Positions 15,548 through 24,703 of a DNA stretch of 32,665 nucleotides are shown here, one piece after another. Each line of letters begins with the position of its first letter. The first letter of the stretch is position 1. Below the pieces are notes generated by a model. It searched no databases, was not told the origin of the DNA, and saw only the letters and a list, made by a program, of their open reading frames with translations. Made by a program: the position numbers and the translations under genes. This stretch comes from Chromatiales bacterium (GTDB lineage: Bacteria; Pseudomonadota; Gammaproteobacteria; Thiohalospirales; Thiohalospiraceae): assembly GCA_026982395.1 (NCBI GenBank), contig JALSHD010000018.1:1-32665 (forward strand), in the 5' to 3' direction.

Positions 15548-17043
15548 GCGCAAACGGCTGGCTGCCCCTGCTGGTAATCCTCAGCTCGCTGCTGCCCGGG
15601 TTGCTCATCTTTGGTCTGGCGGAGGAGCGGGTGCGGACGCGCACGGTGCTCAATCTGACCGGGGCGGTGGTCAAGCTCGTTCTGGTGGGATGGATGTTGT
15701 GGGGCGTCTATAACGGGCACCATTACGAAATGCGGCTGCCCTTGCTGCCCGGGCTGGAGCTGGTGCTCCGGGCCGGTCCGCTGGCGCTTCTGTTTGTCTC
15801 GCTATCAGCGGTTCTCTGGCTGGTGACCACTGTTTATGCTATCGGTTATCTGGAAGGATCGCCTCATCGCAGCCGCTTTTTCGGTTTCTTCAGCCTCTGT
15901 GTCACCGCCACCGTCGGCGTGGCCCTTGCCGGCAATCTGATCACTTTTCTGGTGTTCTACGAGCTGTTGACCCTGACCACCTATCCCCTGGTGGTGCATC
16001 GTGGTACGGAGGTGGCTCGCCGCGCCGGGCAGAGCTATCTGATCTACACCATTTTCGGCGGATCCCTGCTTCTGCTCGGCACGGTGTGGCTCTATGTTCT
16101 GACCGGCACCCTGGAGTTCACTCCGCGGGGGTTTCTCGATACGGTCGCGACCGAGCACCATTCTGCGCTGGTGGTCATCTTTGCCCTGCTGGTCGCGGGG
16201 TTCGGCGTGAAGGCAGCGCTGATACCGCTGCACGGCTGGCTTCCGCAGGCGATGGTTGCCCCGGCGCCGGTCAGCGCGTTGCTGCATGCGGTGGCAGTGG
16301 TGAAGGCAGGAGCATTCGGGATTGTGCGGTTGGTCTATGAGGTGTTCGGGGTGGAGTTTGCCGCCATTCTGGGGGTTACCGGCCCCTTGGCCTGGCTGGC
16401 GGCGGCTACCATAATCTATGGATCGCTGCGTGCCCTGTTTCAGGACAACCTGAAGCGTCGGCTGGCCTATTCCACAGTCAGTCAGGTCTCCTATATTACC
16501 CTGGGCGTCGCCATCGCTGGACCTGTTGCCGCCATCGGTGGTGTGGTGCATCTGGTGCACCAGGGGCTGATGAAGATCACCCTTTTTTTCTGTGCCGGCA
16601 ATCTGGCGGAAACCCTGGGGATCCACAAGATCAGCGAGATGGACGGCGTGGGCAGGCGCATGCCCTGGACCATGGTGGCTTTTACCATCGGTGCCTTCGG
16701 CATGATTGGCGCGCCGCCGGTTGCCGGGTTTGTCAGTAAATGGTATCTCGGTCTGGGGGCTCTGGAGGTGGGCCAGGGATGGGTGGTTATCGTGCTGGCC
16801 GGCAGCAGCCTGCTCAATGCGGCCTATTTTCTGCCGATCCTGTATCGCGCATGGTTTCGCGAGCCGCCACACGTTTGGCCGCAGGAGCGTGATTTTGGCG
16901 GCAAGGAGACCGCCTGGGCGCTGCTGCTTCCATCATTGGCAACAGCCGCGATGGCCTTGGCGGCGGGGCTGATGGCGGCGGGCTCCTACAGCCCGCTGGA
17001 GTGGGCGAAGCTGATCGCGGAGCAGGAGTTCTACCTGAAATGA
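15544..17043 (+). CDS. second antiporter module of the Mrp cluster (NuoM/NuoL-like)
   Basis: A 499-residue proton-conducting transporter-family protein. Conserved charged residues are present: Glu140 in LITFLVFYELLTLTTYPLVV, Lys223 in GFGVKAALIPLHGWLPQAM and Lys254 in HAVAVVKAG. The block LKRRLAYSTVSQVSYITLG and KISEMDGVGRRMP are typical of the MnhD/NuoM branch. The cluster has no full-length MnhA, so this subunit may fill the MrpA N-terminal role or be a second MrpD. It overlaps its neighbours by ATGA on both sides. Confidence 0.9.
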   Translation: MSANGWLPLLVILSSLLPGLLIFGLAEERVRTRTVLNLTGAVVKLVLVGWMLWGVYNGHHYEMRLPLLPGLELVLRAGPLALLFVSLSAVLWLVTTVYAIGYLEGSPHRSRFFGFFSLCVTATVGVALAGNLITFLVFYELLTLTTYPLVVHRGTEVARRAGQSYLIYTIFGGSLLLLGTVWLYVLTGTLEFTPRGFLDTVATEHHSALVVIFALLVAGFGVKAALIPLHGWLPQAMVAPAPVSALLHAVAVVKAGAFGIVRLVYEVFGVEFAAILGVTGPLAWLAAATIIYGSLRALFQDNLKRRLAYSTVSQVSYITLGVAIAGPVAAIGGVVHLVHQGLMKITLFFCAGNLAETLGIHKISEMDGVGRRMPWTMVAFTIGAFGMIGAPPVAGFVSKWYLGLGALEVGQGWVVIVLAGSSLLNAAYFLPILYRAWFREPPHVWPQERDFGGKETAWALLLPSLATAAMALAAGLMAAGSYSPLEWAKLIAEQEFYLK

Positions 17044-18311
17044 ATGCCGTGATTCCCCCCTTGCTGCTCGGGGTTGTCGTGGCCTGGCCGTTGCTGTTGG
17101 CCTTTCCGGCGCTGTATGCCCGCGTTCCCTGGCCCCGCCAGTTGGCTACTGTTCCAGCGCTGTTGCTGGCGGTGCTGCCTGGCGAGGCCAGTCTTGAGCT
17201 GTCCTGGCTGCTGTTCGGAACAGGGTTTGCCATCGACGGGCAAAGCCGCTGGATTCTTGCTACGGCGGTGGCCGTCTGGTTGATGGCGGCGGTGACGGCG
17301 CAACCCGCCAATGAGGGTAATGCCGGCCGATGTACCACCCCGTTTTTCATGCTGACCCTGGGGGGCAATCTGGGCGCCATTCTGGCCACCGATCTGGTGG
17401 GCTTTTTCAGCTTTGCCACCGTGATGGGCTACGGCTTCTACGGGCTGTTAATCCAGGGCAGTGACGAAGCGGCACGCCGCAGCGGGCGTTGTTATCTCCT
17501 GTTTCTGATCGTGGCGGATCTGCTGCTGTTCGAAGCTCTGCTGCTTGCCGCATTCACTGCGGAGGATCTGCGCTATGAAACGGTGGGTGAAGCGATGGTC
17601 GGAGCGTCGTCCATGTCACTCTATCTCTGGCTGGTACTGATCGGTTTTATGCTCAAGGCCGGGGTCTGGCCTCTCCACTGGTGGTTGACGGCGGCTTTTT
17701 GCACCTCGCCCCGAACAACGGCTTTGCTGCTGGGTGGCGTACCGGTTGCCATGGGGCTGCTCGGGTTGCTGCGCTGGCTGCCGCTTGGAGAATACGCCGC
17801 TGGCGGTTCGGTGATGCTCATCCAGGTGATGGGGGCGGGAGCAGTGCTATACGCGGTTTTTGCCCGGGGTTCCGTAAAAACATTGCCTGCCCGGGTTGCC
17901 GTCTCGGTTACCGGACTGTTTGTTGTGGCGCTGGGGAGTGGGCTGGCCTATCCGGCGGTGTGGCGGCAGTATGAATTTATTGGCTATCCCTTTATCGCCT
18001 CGCTGGGTATTTTGCTGGCGGGACTGGGTTTCACCACCGGCCGGATGAAGGGCGCGCGTTACATGTCCACCTTTGCATCGCGGCGCCTGGGGGCGTTACA
18101 GCCGGAGGTTGGGCGGTGGATTGAGATCGTCTATCAATGGGCTGGAGACAGATTTTCCGGACTCCACTCCCTTTGGCGCGTGTCATGGTTGAAGGCGGTA
18201 AAATGGCGCATCCCGGACTGGCGAAATCTGCGGACTCTTGTAGAGGGATGGAGCGCCACGATTACCCTTTTCGTGTTGTTGGGACTGGCGCTGGCCTGGC
18301 TGGCAGGATGA
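17040..18311 (+). CDS. third, divergent antiporter-like subunit of the Mrp cluster
   Basis: A 423-residue membrane protein related to the other two modules but shorter and diverged. The helix-7 Lys is kept (Lys206 in GFMLKAGVWPLHWWL). The helix-5 Glu is absent: no Asp or Glu occurs at 119-141, and Thr127 aligns with Glu140 of the second module. The helix-8 Lys is also lost (Ala237 region, GGVPVAMG). The C-terminal ~100 residues are amphipathic and end in one hydrophobic helix, somewhat like the lateral helix and anchor of NuoL. ATG 17040 is in an ATGA overlap with the previous stop. It may be structural and not ion-pumping. Family assignment is by motif and position. Confidence 0.75.
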   Translation: MNAVIPPLLLGVVVAWPLLLAFPALYARVPWPRQLATVPALLLAVLPGEASLELSWLLFGTGFAIDGQSRWILATAVAVWLMAAVTAQPANEGNAGRCTTPFFMLTLGGNLGAILATDLVGFFSFATVMGYGFYGLLIQGSDEAARRSGRCYLLFLIVADLLLFEALLLAAFTAEDLRYETVGEAMVGASSMSLYLWLVLIGFMLKAGVWPLHWWLTAAFCTSPRTTALLLGGVPVAMGLLGLLRWLPLGEYAAGGSVMLIQVMGAGAVLYAVFARGSVKTLPARVAVSVTGLFVVALGSGLAYPAVWRQYEFIGYPFIASLGILLAGLGFTTGRMKGARYMSTFASRRLGALQPEVGRWIEIVYQWAGDRFSGLHSLWRVSWLKAVKWRIPDWRNLRTLVEGWSATITLFVLLGLALAWLAG

Positions 18312-18333
18312 TATAACGTCATGTTCAATTGAT

Positions 18334-18354
18334 GGTCATGGCATCTCCATGGCC
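18334..18354. terminator. possible bidirectional hairpin between convergent genes
   Basis: GGTCATGG (18334-18341) and CCATGGCC (18347-18354) form an 8-bp stem with one T-G pair and a CATCT loop. It lies in the 47-base gap between the end of the Mrp cluster and the end of the outer-membrane protein gene. There is no T-run, so termination efficiency is uncertain. Confidence 0.4.
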
Positions 18355-18358
18355 TGTA

Positions 18359-18853
18359 TCAGAAATGCTTTACAAATCCGATATTGAACGCGTTGACTTG
18401 ATATGTTGAGCGTTCAGCATAGTTCATCCCCTCCAGGCCGATATCCAGATTTGCCGCTACCCGCCAGCGAACGCCGAAACCAAAAGAAAAATTTTCGCTG
18501 ATCTCTGATTTTCCGGCGCTGTCAACGTCGGTACGTGCCATGCCTGCCAACGTAAACAGATGCAGGCGCTCATAGGGAAAACCGGCATACAGGTAGGCGG
18601 CGGTAACACTGTTCAGCTCAAAATTCCCCCGGGTCTGGGAAAGGCCGGTTTGCAGCTCCAGGCCGAGATTGTCACCCATCATGAATCCCAGCCGGGCCAT
18701 GATTCCGTTGGGGCTGTAGTCCGGCCCTGCTGTCCGGCTGCTGTGCAGTTGCAGATAGCTGATGCCAAAATAGTTGATGGGTTTGTACTCCTGTCCCCAT
18801 GCCATGCCTGCGGTGCAAGCCAGCACTAAAAGTAAAAACAACGGTTTTGGCAA
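18359..18853 (-). CDS. small outer-membrane beta-barrel protein
   Basis: A 164-residue exported protein. Residues 1-20 are a signal peptide with a hydrophobic core LFLLLVLAC ending near AWGQ. The mature part alternates polar and aromatic or hydrophobic residues (YFGISYLQLHS, LGLELQTGLSQ, FSFGFGVRWRVA) and ends in Phe, the usual outer-membrane insertion signal. Eight strands would fit the length, as in OmpA/OmpW-like barrels. I cannot name the family. The start is a TTG preceded by a G-rich site (GGGGGG) at a suitable distance. It follows the pteridine reductase gene by 28 bases on the same strand. Confidence 0.75.
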   Translation of the reverse strand: MPKPLFLLLVLACTAGMAWGQEYKPINYFGISYLQLHSSRTAGPDYSPNGIMARLGFMMGDNLGLELQTGLSQTRGNFELNSVTAAYLYAGFPYERLHLFTLAGMARTDVDSAGKSEISENFSFGFGVRWRVAANLDIGLEGMNYAERSTYQVNAFNIGFVKHF

Positions 18854-18881
18854 ATAGATTCCCCCCTTTATTCAAATCACT

Positions 18882-19637
18882 CTAACTGTTTATCGAACGG
18901 CCCCCGTCTACGGTAATGATCTCTCCGCTTACATACTCCGCATCCCGAATCAGGTAGAGCACCGCACGTACAACGTCTTCAGGTGAGCCCTGGCGCTTGA
19001 GAAAGGTGCGGGAGATAATGCGTTGTTTGGCCACTTCGTCCAGCTCCTGTTCCGGCCACAGAATAGCGCCGGGGGCAACGGCGTTGACGCGCACATTGGG
19101 CCCCAGTTCGCAGGCCATGGCTTTGGTAAGCATGACCAGGCCGGCTTTGGCGATACTGTAGATGGGATACCCCTTCAGGGGGCGCAGGGCGTGAATATCT
19201 GCGATATTAATGATGCTCCCTTGCCATCTGGCCAGGTGGGGTGCAGCAGCCTGACAAAGAAAGAACGGAGCCTTGAGATTGGTTCCGATCAGGTCATTCC
19301 AGCAACGCTCGTCAGCAGTGCCAACTTCCGTTGGAAAGAAGGTGGAGGCATTGTTGATCAGAACATCCAGACGTCCCCACGCTTCACGTGCCTGTTTGAC
19401 AATAGCGGAAATCTTGCCGGTTTCGGCCAGGTCGGCCTGGATCAGTATTACGGAATCTGCCCGTTGTCGGTTCAGTTCGTGCTGGAGAGCCAGTGCCGCG
19501 CTGCGGGATGTGTGGTAGTGGATTACCAGGTTCATCCCCTGGCTATGCAGCCCCCGGGCCAACGCTGCGCCGATTCGGTGTGCTGCGCCCGTAATCAATA
19601 CCACCTTGTCTGCCAGAGGCTGTGTGTTATCCTGCAC
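18882..19637 (-). CDS. pteridine reductase-type short-chain dehydrogenase
   Basis: A 251-residue Rossmann-fold reductase. The cofactor loop TGAAHRIG (16-23) contains the RIG variant found in pteridine reductases. NNAS is at 95-98 and the catalytic Tyr160 and Lys164 are in YSIAK. Position 147, normally the catalytic Ser of SDR enzymes, is Asp, as in PTR1-type pteridine reductases. The enzyme is expected to reduce dihydropterins, possibly dihydrofolate (FolM-like), with NADPH. The start is a GTG with AGGAAG upstream. It is divergent from the MidA gene, 71 bases away. Confidence 0.88.
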   Translation of the reverse strand: MQDNTQPLADKVVLITGAAHRIGAALARGLHSQGMNLVIHYHTSRSAALALQHELNRQRADSVILIQADLAETGKISAIVKQAREAWGRLDVLINNASTFFPTEVGTADERCWNDLIGTNLKAPFFLCQAAAPHLARWQGSIINIADIHALRPLKGYPIYSIAKAGLVMLTKAMACELGPNVRVNAVAPGAILWPEQELDEVAKQRIISRTFLKRQGSPEDVVRAVLYLIRDAEYVSGEIITVDGGRSINS

Positions 19638-19708
19638 AGGTTTTTCTTCCTTTGCGATTTGTCAGTAGACACTGTACCGCAAATGCGACTCTATAAATAC
19701 TAAATTAT

Positions 19709-20923
19709 ATGAGCAAATCCTTATCTTTGCACGCACGCGTGCGATATGCGACTGCTGCGCTGAACAGTCTGCCAACTCCCGAAGCAGATGCCATCACTCA
19801 TAGTGAACGATTGGTGGCACGGCTGCAACAGGAGATGAGAGATAGTGGAGGGGCTATCACCTTTGCCCGTTTCATGGAGCTGGTGCTGTATGCACCGGGG
19901 TTGGGTTACTACAGTGCAGGCAGCCGCAAATTCGGGGTTGAGGGGGATTTTGTCACTGCACCGGAGATATCGGCGCTTTTTTCCTGCTGTGTGGCCAGCC
20001 AGGTTCAGCAGGTGCTTGGGGCACTGGAGGGGGGGGCAGTTCTTGAGGTGGGCGCAGGTTCTGGGGTGATGGCTGCCGATATGCTGGCAGAGCTGGAGCG
20101 GCTGGAAAGTTTGCCTGAACACTATTTTATTCTGGAGCTGAGCGCTGAGCTGCGGGAGCGTCAGCGGGTGACGCTGCAGGACAAGGTGCCGCAGCTTGTG
20201 GGGCGGGTGCAGTGGCTGGACGGTTTGCCGCAGACCCCGTTTCACGGAGTGGTGCTGGCCAATGAGTTGCTGGATGCCTTGCCGGTGCACCGTTTCCATG
20301 TGGGGCGCGGTGGAGTGGATGAGCTTTATGTAACCTGTAGTAAGGAAGGGTTTTGCTGGGAGCGCGGCAGAATCAGCAGCAAACCGCTTGCTGAACGGCT
20401 TGGGGGAATTGTGGCGCAGCTACCGGTTGGTTACCAGTCGGAGGTTGGCCTTGCTGCCGAACGCTGGTTGCGCAGTATTGGCACTATCCTGGAGCGGGGG
20501 CTTGTTCTGCTGATTGATTATGGTTTTCCTGCCCATGAGTATTACCATCCGCAACGGGGCAGTGGAACGTTGATGTGCCACTACCGGCATCGCGCTCATC
20601 CGGATCCCCTGATTCTGCCCGGCCTGCAGGATATCACAGCCCATGTGAATTTTACCGCCGTTGCGGAGAGTGCGGTGGATGTGGGTATGGATGTTTACGG
20701 TTACACTACCCAGGCCTATTTCCTGTTTGCCAACGGGCTGGATCGGGCGATGCAGGATTTGCCCGATGATTCTCTGGCCCAGCTGGAGCTGAGCCGGCAG
20801 ATAAAGACGCTCACCCTGCCGGAAGAGATGGGGGAGCTGTTCAAGGTGATTGGTATTGGAAAAGGGTTGGCCGGCGTGCCGCTCAACGGTTTCAAGCTGC
20901 ATGACTTACGGGGGAAGTTATAG
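19709..20923 (+). CDS. MidA/NDUFAF7-family SAM-dependent methyltransferase
   Basis: A 404-residue protein of the MidA family. Marks are ITFARFMELVLYAPGLGYYS, FGVEGDFVTAPEIS, the SAM loop VLEVGAGSG (111-119), ANELLDALPVHRF and HPDPLILPGLQDITAHVNF. The mitochondrial member methylates an arginine in a complex I subunit (NDUFS2); the bacterial target is less well known. No clear ribosome-binding site precedes ATG 19709, but the start fits the family's N-terminus. Its stop directly abuts the uppP start. Unlike the neighbouring genes it is not clearly part of a pathway with them. Confidence 0.92.
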   Translation: MSKSLSLHARVRYATAALNSLPTPEADAITHSERLVARLQQEMRDSGGAITFARFMELVLYAPGLGYYSAGSRKFGVEGDFVTAPEISALFSCCVASQVQQVLGALEGGAVLEVGAGSGVMAADMLAELERLESLPEHYFILELSAELRERQRVTLQDKVPQLVGRVQWLDGLPQTPFHGVVLANELLDALPVHRFHVGRGGVDELYVTCSKEGFCWERGRISSKPLAERLGGIVAQLPVGYQSEVGLAAERWLRSIGTILERGLVLLIDYGFPAHEYYHPQRGSGTLMCHYRHRAHPDPLILPGLQDITAHVNFTAVAESAVDVGMDVYGYTTQAYFLFANGLDRAMQDLPDDSLAQLELSRQIKTLTLPEEMGELFKVIGIGKGLAGVPLNGFKLHDLRGKL

Positions 20924-21721
20924 ATGGATCTGATACAAATCGTTGTGCTGGCACTGCTGCAGGGGTTGACGGAATTTCTGCCGGTTTCCAGTTCGGCGCA
21001 TCTTATTCTGGTGCCGGTATTGACCGGCTGGGAGGATCAGGGGCTTGCCTTTGACGTTGCCGTACATCTCGGGACGCTGACAGCAATCGTGTGGTATTTT
21101 CGTCATGAACTGATTGCCATGGCGCAGGACTGGAGTCGTTCGCTGGTCACAAGGCAGACCACCGCCAATAGCCGGCTGGCCTGGGCGGTGCTGTTTGGAA
21201 CCATTCCGGCGGGTCTGGCGGGCCTGCTGTTCAAGGATTTTATCGAGACAGCACTGCGTTCGCCGCTGGTGATAGCCAGTACCACGATCATTTTTGGCCT
21301 GTTGCTGTGGTGGGCCGATGTACAGGGCCGCCGGGAGCGGGATGAACACACGCTGACCTGGCGGGATATCCTGTTGATCGGTTGCGCCCAGGCACTGGCG
21401 TTGATTCCCGGAACATCGCGTTCGGGAATTACAATGACAGCTGCCTTGATGCTGGGTCTGACCCGGGAGGGCGCGGCCCGCTTCTCCTTCCTGCTTTCGG
21501 TTCCCATTATTTTGCTGGCAGGTGGTTTCAAAACCCTGGATCTGGTGCAGATGGAGGCACCGGTTGACTGGCTGGCCCTGGTTCTGGGGACAGTGCTGTC
21601 GGCAGTGAGTGCTTACTTGTGTATTCATTGGTTTCTCAAGCTGCTGGAGCGCATCGGTATGGTTCCGTTTGTGATCTACCGGCTGCTGCTGGGTGCTTTC
21701 CTGTTTTACATGTTTATCTGA
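20924..21721 (+). CDS. uppP: UppP, undecaprenyl-diphosphatase
   Basis: A 265-residue membrane phosphatase (BacA type) that converts undecaprenyl diphosphate to the monophosphate for cell-wall carrier recycling. The two signature regions are present: [14 protein letters not shown] (14-27) with Glu17, and PGTSRSG (163-169) with the catalytic Arg region. About eight hydrophobic helices span the rest. It starts immediately after the TAG stop of the MidA gene, so both are probably on one mRNA. Confidence 0.96.
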   Translation: MDLIQIVVLALLQGLTEFLPVSSSAHLILVPVLTGWEDQGLAFDVAVHLGTLTAIVWYFRHELIAMAQDWSRSLVTRQTTANSRLAWAVLFGTIPAGLAGLLFKDFIETALRSPLVIASTTIIFGLLLWWADVQGRRERDEHTLTWRDILLIGCAQALALIPGTSRSGITMTAALMLGLTREGAARFSFLLSVPIILLAGGFKTLDLVQMEAPVDWLALVLGTVLSAVSAYLCIHWFLKLLERIGMVPFVIYRLLLGAFLFYMFI

Positions 21722-21722
21722 T

Positions 21723-22121
21723 ATGGACACAACCGCAACCTTGAAATATCGTCCGCTGTGGCTGGCTATTGGCTGGGGGCTGGTAGCGCTGGTCGTCTAT
21801 CTCTCCCTTACCCCCAGGCCGGTAGAGTTGCAGATCAGCCATGGTGACAAATATTCTCACCTGCTGGCTTATTTTGTATTGATGGGGTGGTTCCAGCAGC
21901 TCTATTCAACCCGGTTATCCCGGCTGTTGTTGCTGGGAGTGTTTGTCGGCCTGGGTATCGGGATAGAATATCTGCAGGGAATGAGTGGCATGCGTTTTTT
22001 CGATGTGGCGGATATGGCGGCCAATGCACTGGGCGCGCTGCTCGCCTGGCTGCTGGGGTGGTTTGGATTCGCATCATTGCTGTTCCGGCTTGAGGAGCGG
22101 TTGATGTTGAAACGGGGCTAG
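21723..22121 (+). CDS. VanZ-like family membrane protein
   Basis: A 132-residue protein with four hydrophobic segments. The VanZ-like pattern is visible: SLTPRPVELQISHGDKYSHL, then GIGIEYLQGMSGMRFFDVAD and MAANALGALLAWLLG. Function of this short form is unknown; VanZ itself is linked to teicoplanin resistance, but most chromosomal members are unassigned. ATG 21723 lies two bases after the uppP stop; the longer in-frame version from 21693 would overlap uppP. Its stop overlaps the stop of the convergent comEC gene. Confidence 0.85.
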   Translation: MDTTATLKYRPLWLAIGWGLVALVVYLSLTPRPVELQISHGDKYSHLLAYFVLMGWFQQLYSTRLSRLLLLGVFVGLGIGIEYLQGMSGMRFFDVADMAANALGALLAWLLGWFGFASLLFRLEERLMLKRG

Positions 22122-24403
22122 TTATTCCAGTAGCGTCGTGCAGCAAGCCGGTATGACTCCGGTGCAGACAACCTGTCCTTGCCCAGTCTGAAGCGGATGG
22201 CGCCGTGGTGCGCCGAATCCAGCATCTGCGTGCCGTTTGCCAGATAGCGCCCCACCACATTTGGGTGAGGGTGATGAAAGCGGTTGCGGTAGCCTGCCGG
22301 GAACAGCACATAGTCCGGACTGACCGCATCGATGAACTGCTGTGAGGAGGATGTCTTGCTGCCGTGGTGGGGGGCTACCATGATTGCAGCGGCCAGAGCA
22401 GAAGGGTTTTCATCCACCAGCCTTCGCTCTGCCCGCTGTTCGATATCCCCGGTCAACAGGAGAGAGCTGGCGGCAGTCTCTACCTTGAGTACACATGAAG
22501 CGTTGTTTCCCTCTACTGTGCTTTGCGGGGTGGGATGCAGCACAGAAAACCGTACCCCGTCCCAGCTCCATGACTGGCCTTGCCGACATAGCTCCGTATT
22601 TCCCGGCAGTCGCTCCGGGACGGTGGTCAGCAGGCGCCTGGCGGGATATTCTTGCAGCAATGAATCTGCTCCACCGATATGGTCATTGTCACCGTGGCCG
22701 ACTATCAGCATATCCAGTGAGGTGATGCCTTCCCGGCGCAGAAAGGGGATCACAACGGCCTGTCCGGTATCGAAATGGTCACTGAATTTTGGTCCGGTGT
22801 CGTATACCAGAGTATGGTTTCTGGTCTGGACTACAGCGGCCAGTCCCTGACCTACATCCAGCAGGGTAAACCAGGCCTCTCCCTGTTGCGGACGTTCGGG
22901 GCTGGTCAGAACCAGTGGCAGCAGCCAGCCGGCACCGATCCAGCGGGCCGGGACACCGCGGGGAGCCAGCATCCAGAGAATGCCGATAACAGCAGCGAGC
23001 AGACTCCACGGTGGCACCTCGGCAGGCAGTTGCCACTGAGCGAACCGCAGCTCTGCCAACCACTGTAGAACCGGCCACAGCCAGCCCATCAGACTGGCTG
23101 CCTGAAGCAGCAGCCAGCCGCCCAGCGGAGGGTAGAGCAACAGGCAGATAGCGCCAAGCAGGGTAAGGGGTACTACGGACAGGCTTACCCAGGGAACGGC
23201 GATAAGGTTGGCCAGCGGCGAGAATAGTGGAGCCTGCTGGAAAGAGAATGCCAGCAAGGGCAACAGGCCCAGACTAACTACCCACTGCACTCGCCCCCAT
23301 TGCCTCCAGCCGCCTTTTTTGTGCAGCCGTCCCCCCAGTCCATACAAAATGATCGCTACAGCTGCAAAAGAGAGCCAGAACCCTACCGTTATCACTGCCA
23401 TGGGGTCGATTAACAGTACGCCACCCAAGGCAAGGGCCAAGCCATGACTGGGGCTGATCTGCCGTTGCAGGAACAAAGCAATCATGACCACTCCAACCAT
23501 GATCAATGCTCGTTGGGTGGGTATGGAAAAGCCGGCCAGAGCGGCATATCCACAGGCGGCAAGCAGGGCGATGACAGCAGCAGCCCGGGGGGCGGGAACA
23601 AGCAGCGGTGCCCGCCAGAGCAGGGGCCAGATCCAGCGTCCCAGGAAAAAGGCCATTCCGGCAACCAGCCCGATATGCAGACCGGATATCGCCATTAAAT
23701 GGTTGGTCCCGGTGCCGGTCAATATCTCCCACTGCTCGTTGTGGATCCTGCTGCGATCACCTATTGCCAGGGCGGTAATCAGGCCGGAAAAGGGGTGATT
23801 TTCCAGATGGTGGTCAATCTGCTGCCGAAGATCCTGGCGCAGGCGATCAACGGGGCGGGAGTATTGCTCCGATGCCAGAAAAGTTTGGAGAGCTTTGGTG
23901 CGCACATAACCGGTGGCGTTGATCCGTCGTTGAAACAGCCACTTTTCATAATCGAAACCGCCGGGGTTCATAAACCCATGTGGCCGTTTGAGGCGTACGG
24001 TCAACCGCCAGCGATCGCCAACGGAGAGCTCTGGCGCTTTGCCATACCAGCTCAACAACACCCGGCGGGGGGTGGAGAACTCTTGCTCTCCATCGCCCGG
24101 GGTATCCAGAAGAAATTCAAACCGTGCACGGCGAGAGTTCCGTTCCACCAGTGAAGCGATGGTTCCCTCCACTTCGACATCCACCCCTTCCAGCTGTTTG
24201 GGGAGAGTATTGCCGAGCATCCATCCGCCATGAAGAAAAGCCCACAGAAATCCGCCCAGAGTTGCCATCGGCAGCCGGGCCATCTGCCACCGCCATGCCA
24301 GCGGCAGGAGAGACGCAGTGAACAGCCAGTAGAGGCCGGGCAGTTCAGCACACTGCTGAAACAGGACTATCCCGAACAGGAAAAAAAGTATCGCCAGACG
24401 CAT
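22118..24403 (-). CDS. comEC: ComEC/Rec2-family DNA uptake channel protein
   Basis: A 761-residue inner-membrane protein thought to carry single-stranded DNA into the cytoplasm in natural transformation. Order of parts: N-terminal hydrophobic and DUF4131 region (1 to about 190), the Competence membrane domain with ALAIGDRSRIHNEQWEILTG and NHLMAISGLHIGLVAGMAFF (about 205-490), and a C-terminal metallo-beta-lactamase-like domain with DVGQGLAAVVQT, GHGDNDHIGG and LLLTGDIE. Metal-ligand residues of the last domain look intact. Length fits the family. No other competence genes are in the window. The dispersed repeat copy 2 begins 29 bases upstream of its start. Confidence 0.95.
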   Translation of the reverse strand: MRLAILFFLFGIVLFQQCAELPGLYWLFTASLLPLAWRWQMARLPMATLGGFLWAFLHGGWMLGNTLPKQLEGVDVEVEGTIASLVERNSRRARFEFLLDTPGDGEQEFSTPRRVLLSWYGKAPELSVGDRWRLTVRLKRPHGFMNPGGFDYEKWLFQRRINATGYVRTKALQTFLASEQYSRPVDRLRQDLRQQIDHHLENHPFSGLITALAIGDRSRIHNEQWEILTGTGTNHLMAISGLHIGLVAGMAFFLGRWIWPLLWRAPLLVPAPRAAAVIALLAACGYAALAGFSIPTQRALIMVGVVMIALFLQRQISPSHGLALALGGVLLIDPMAVITVGFWLSFAAVAIILYGLGGRLHKKGGWRQWGRVQWVVSLGLLPLLAFSFQQAPLFSPLANLIAVPWVSLSVVPLTLLGAICLLLYPPLGGWLLLQAASLMGWLWPVLQWLAELRFAQWQLPAEVPPWSLLAAVIGILWMLAPRGVPARWIGAGWLLPLVLTSPERPQQGEAWFTLLDVGQGLAAVVQTRNHTLVYDTGPKFSDHFDTGQAVVIPFLRREGITSLDMLIVGHGDNDHIGGADSLLQEYPARRLLTTVPERLPGNTELCRQGQSWSWDGVRFSVLHPTPQSTVEGNNASCVLKVETAASSLLLTGDIEQRAERRLVDENPSALAAAIMVAPHHGSKTSSSQQFIDAVSPDYVLFPAGYRNRFHHPHPNVVGRYLANGTQMLDSAHHGAIRFRLGKDRLSAPESYRLAARRYWNN

Positions 24404-24431
24404 GCGTTGTTATCAAACCCGGAGCGGTCAG

Positions 24432-24643
24432 GTTATAGATGGGCACCACCAAAAAACTTTTTGCAATAACGGCGTCAGCTCCGTGCGTGAACCCTCAAGT
24501 ATTCTCTATACAGCAGTTTCCGGCAATAGCTCCATGCATTGCTCTCGATGCTGACTTCCTGCTTCGTTATACCTCGTCCCTCCATGGACTCGTACCTCCT
24601 GCATCCATGCCGGTCGTGTGCGCGGAGATTCCTTGTTCTTGCC
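24432..24643 (-). repeat. dispersed repeat, copy 2
   Basis: Second copy of the repeat seen at 273-478, in the same orientation. The best core is 24529-24610. Read on the minus strand it has an open frame containing RYESMEGRG, ITKQE and ESNAW, ending HARS at a stop in the same place as copy 1; the segment after ESNAW differs by 9 bases, which keeps frame. It occupies most of the 300-base gap (24404-24703) between comEC and cbbR, in which I see no other feature. Confidence 0.7.
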
Positions 24644-24703
24644 GAAAAAATAGTGCCTATTATGTTGTATTTATTGCGAGCGGAGTGGACGGTTCTTCAG
24701 GTT

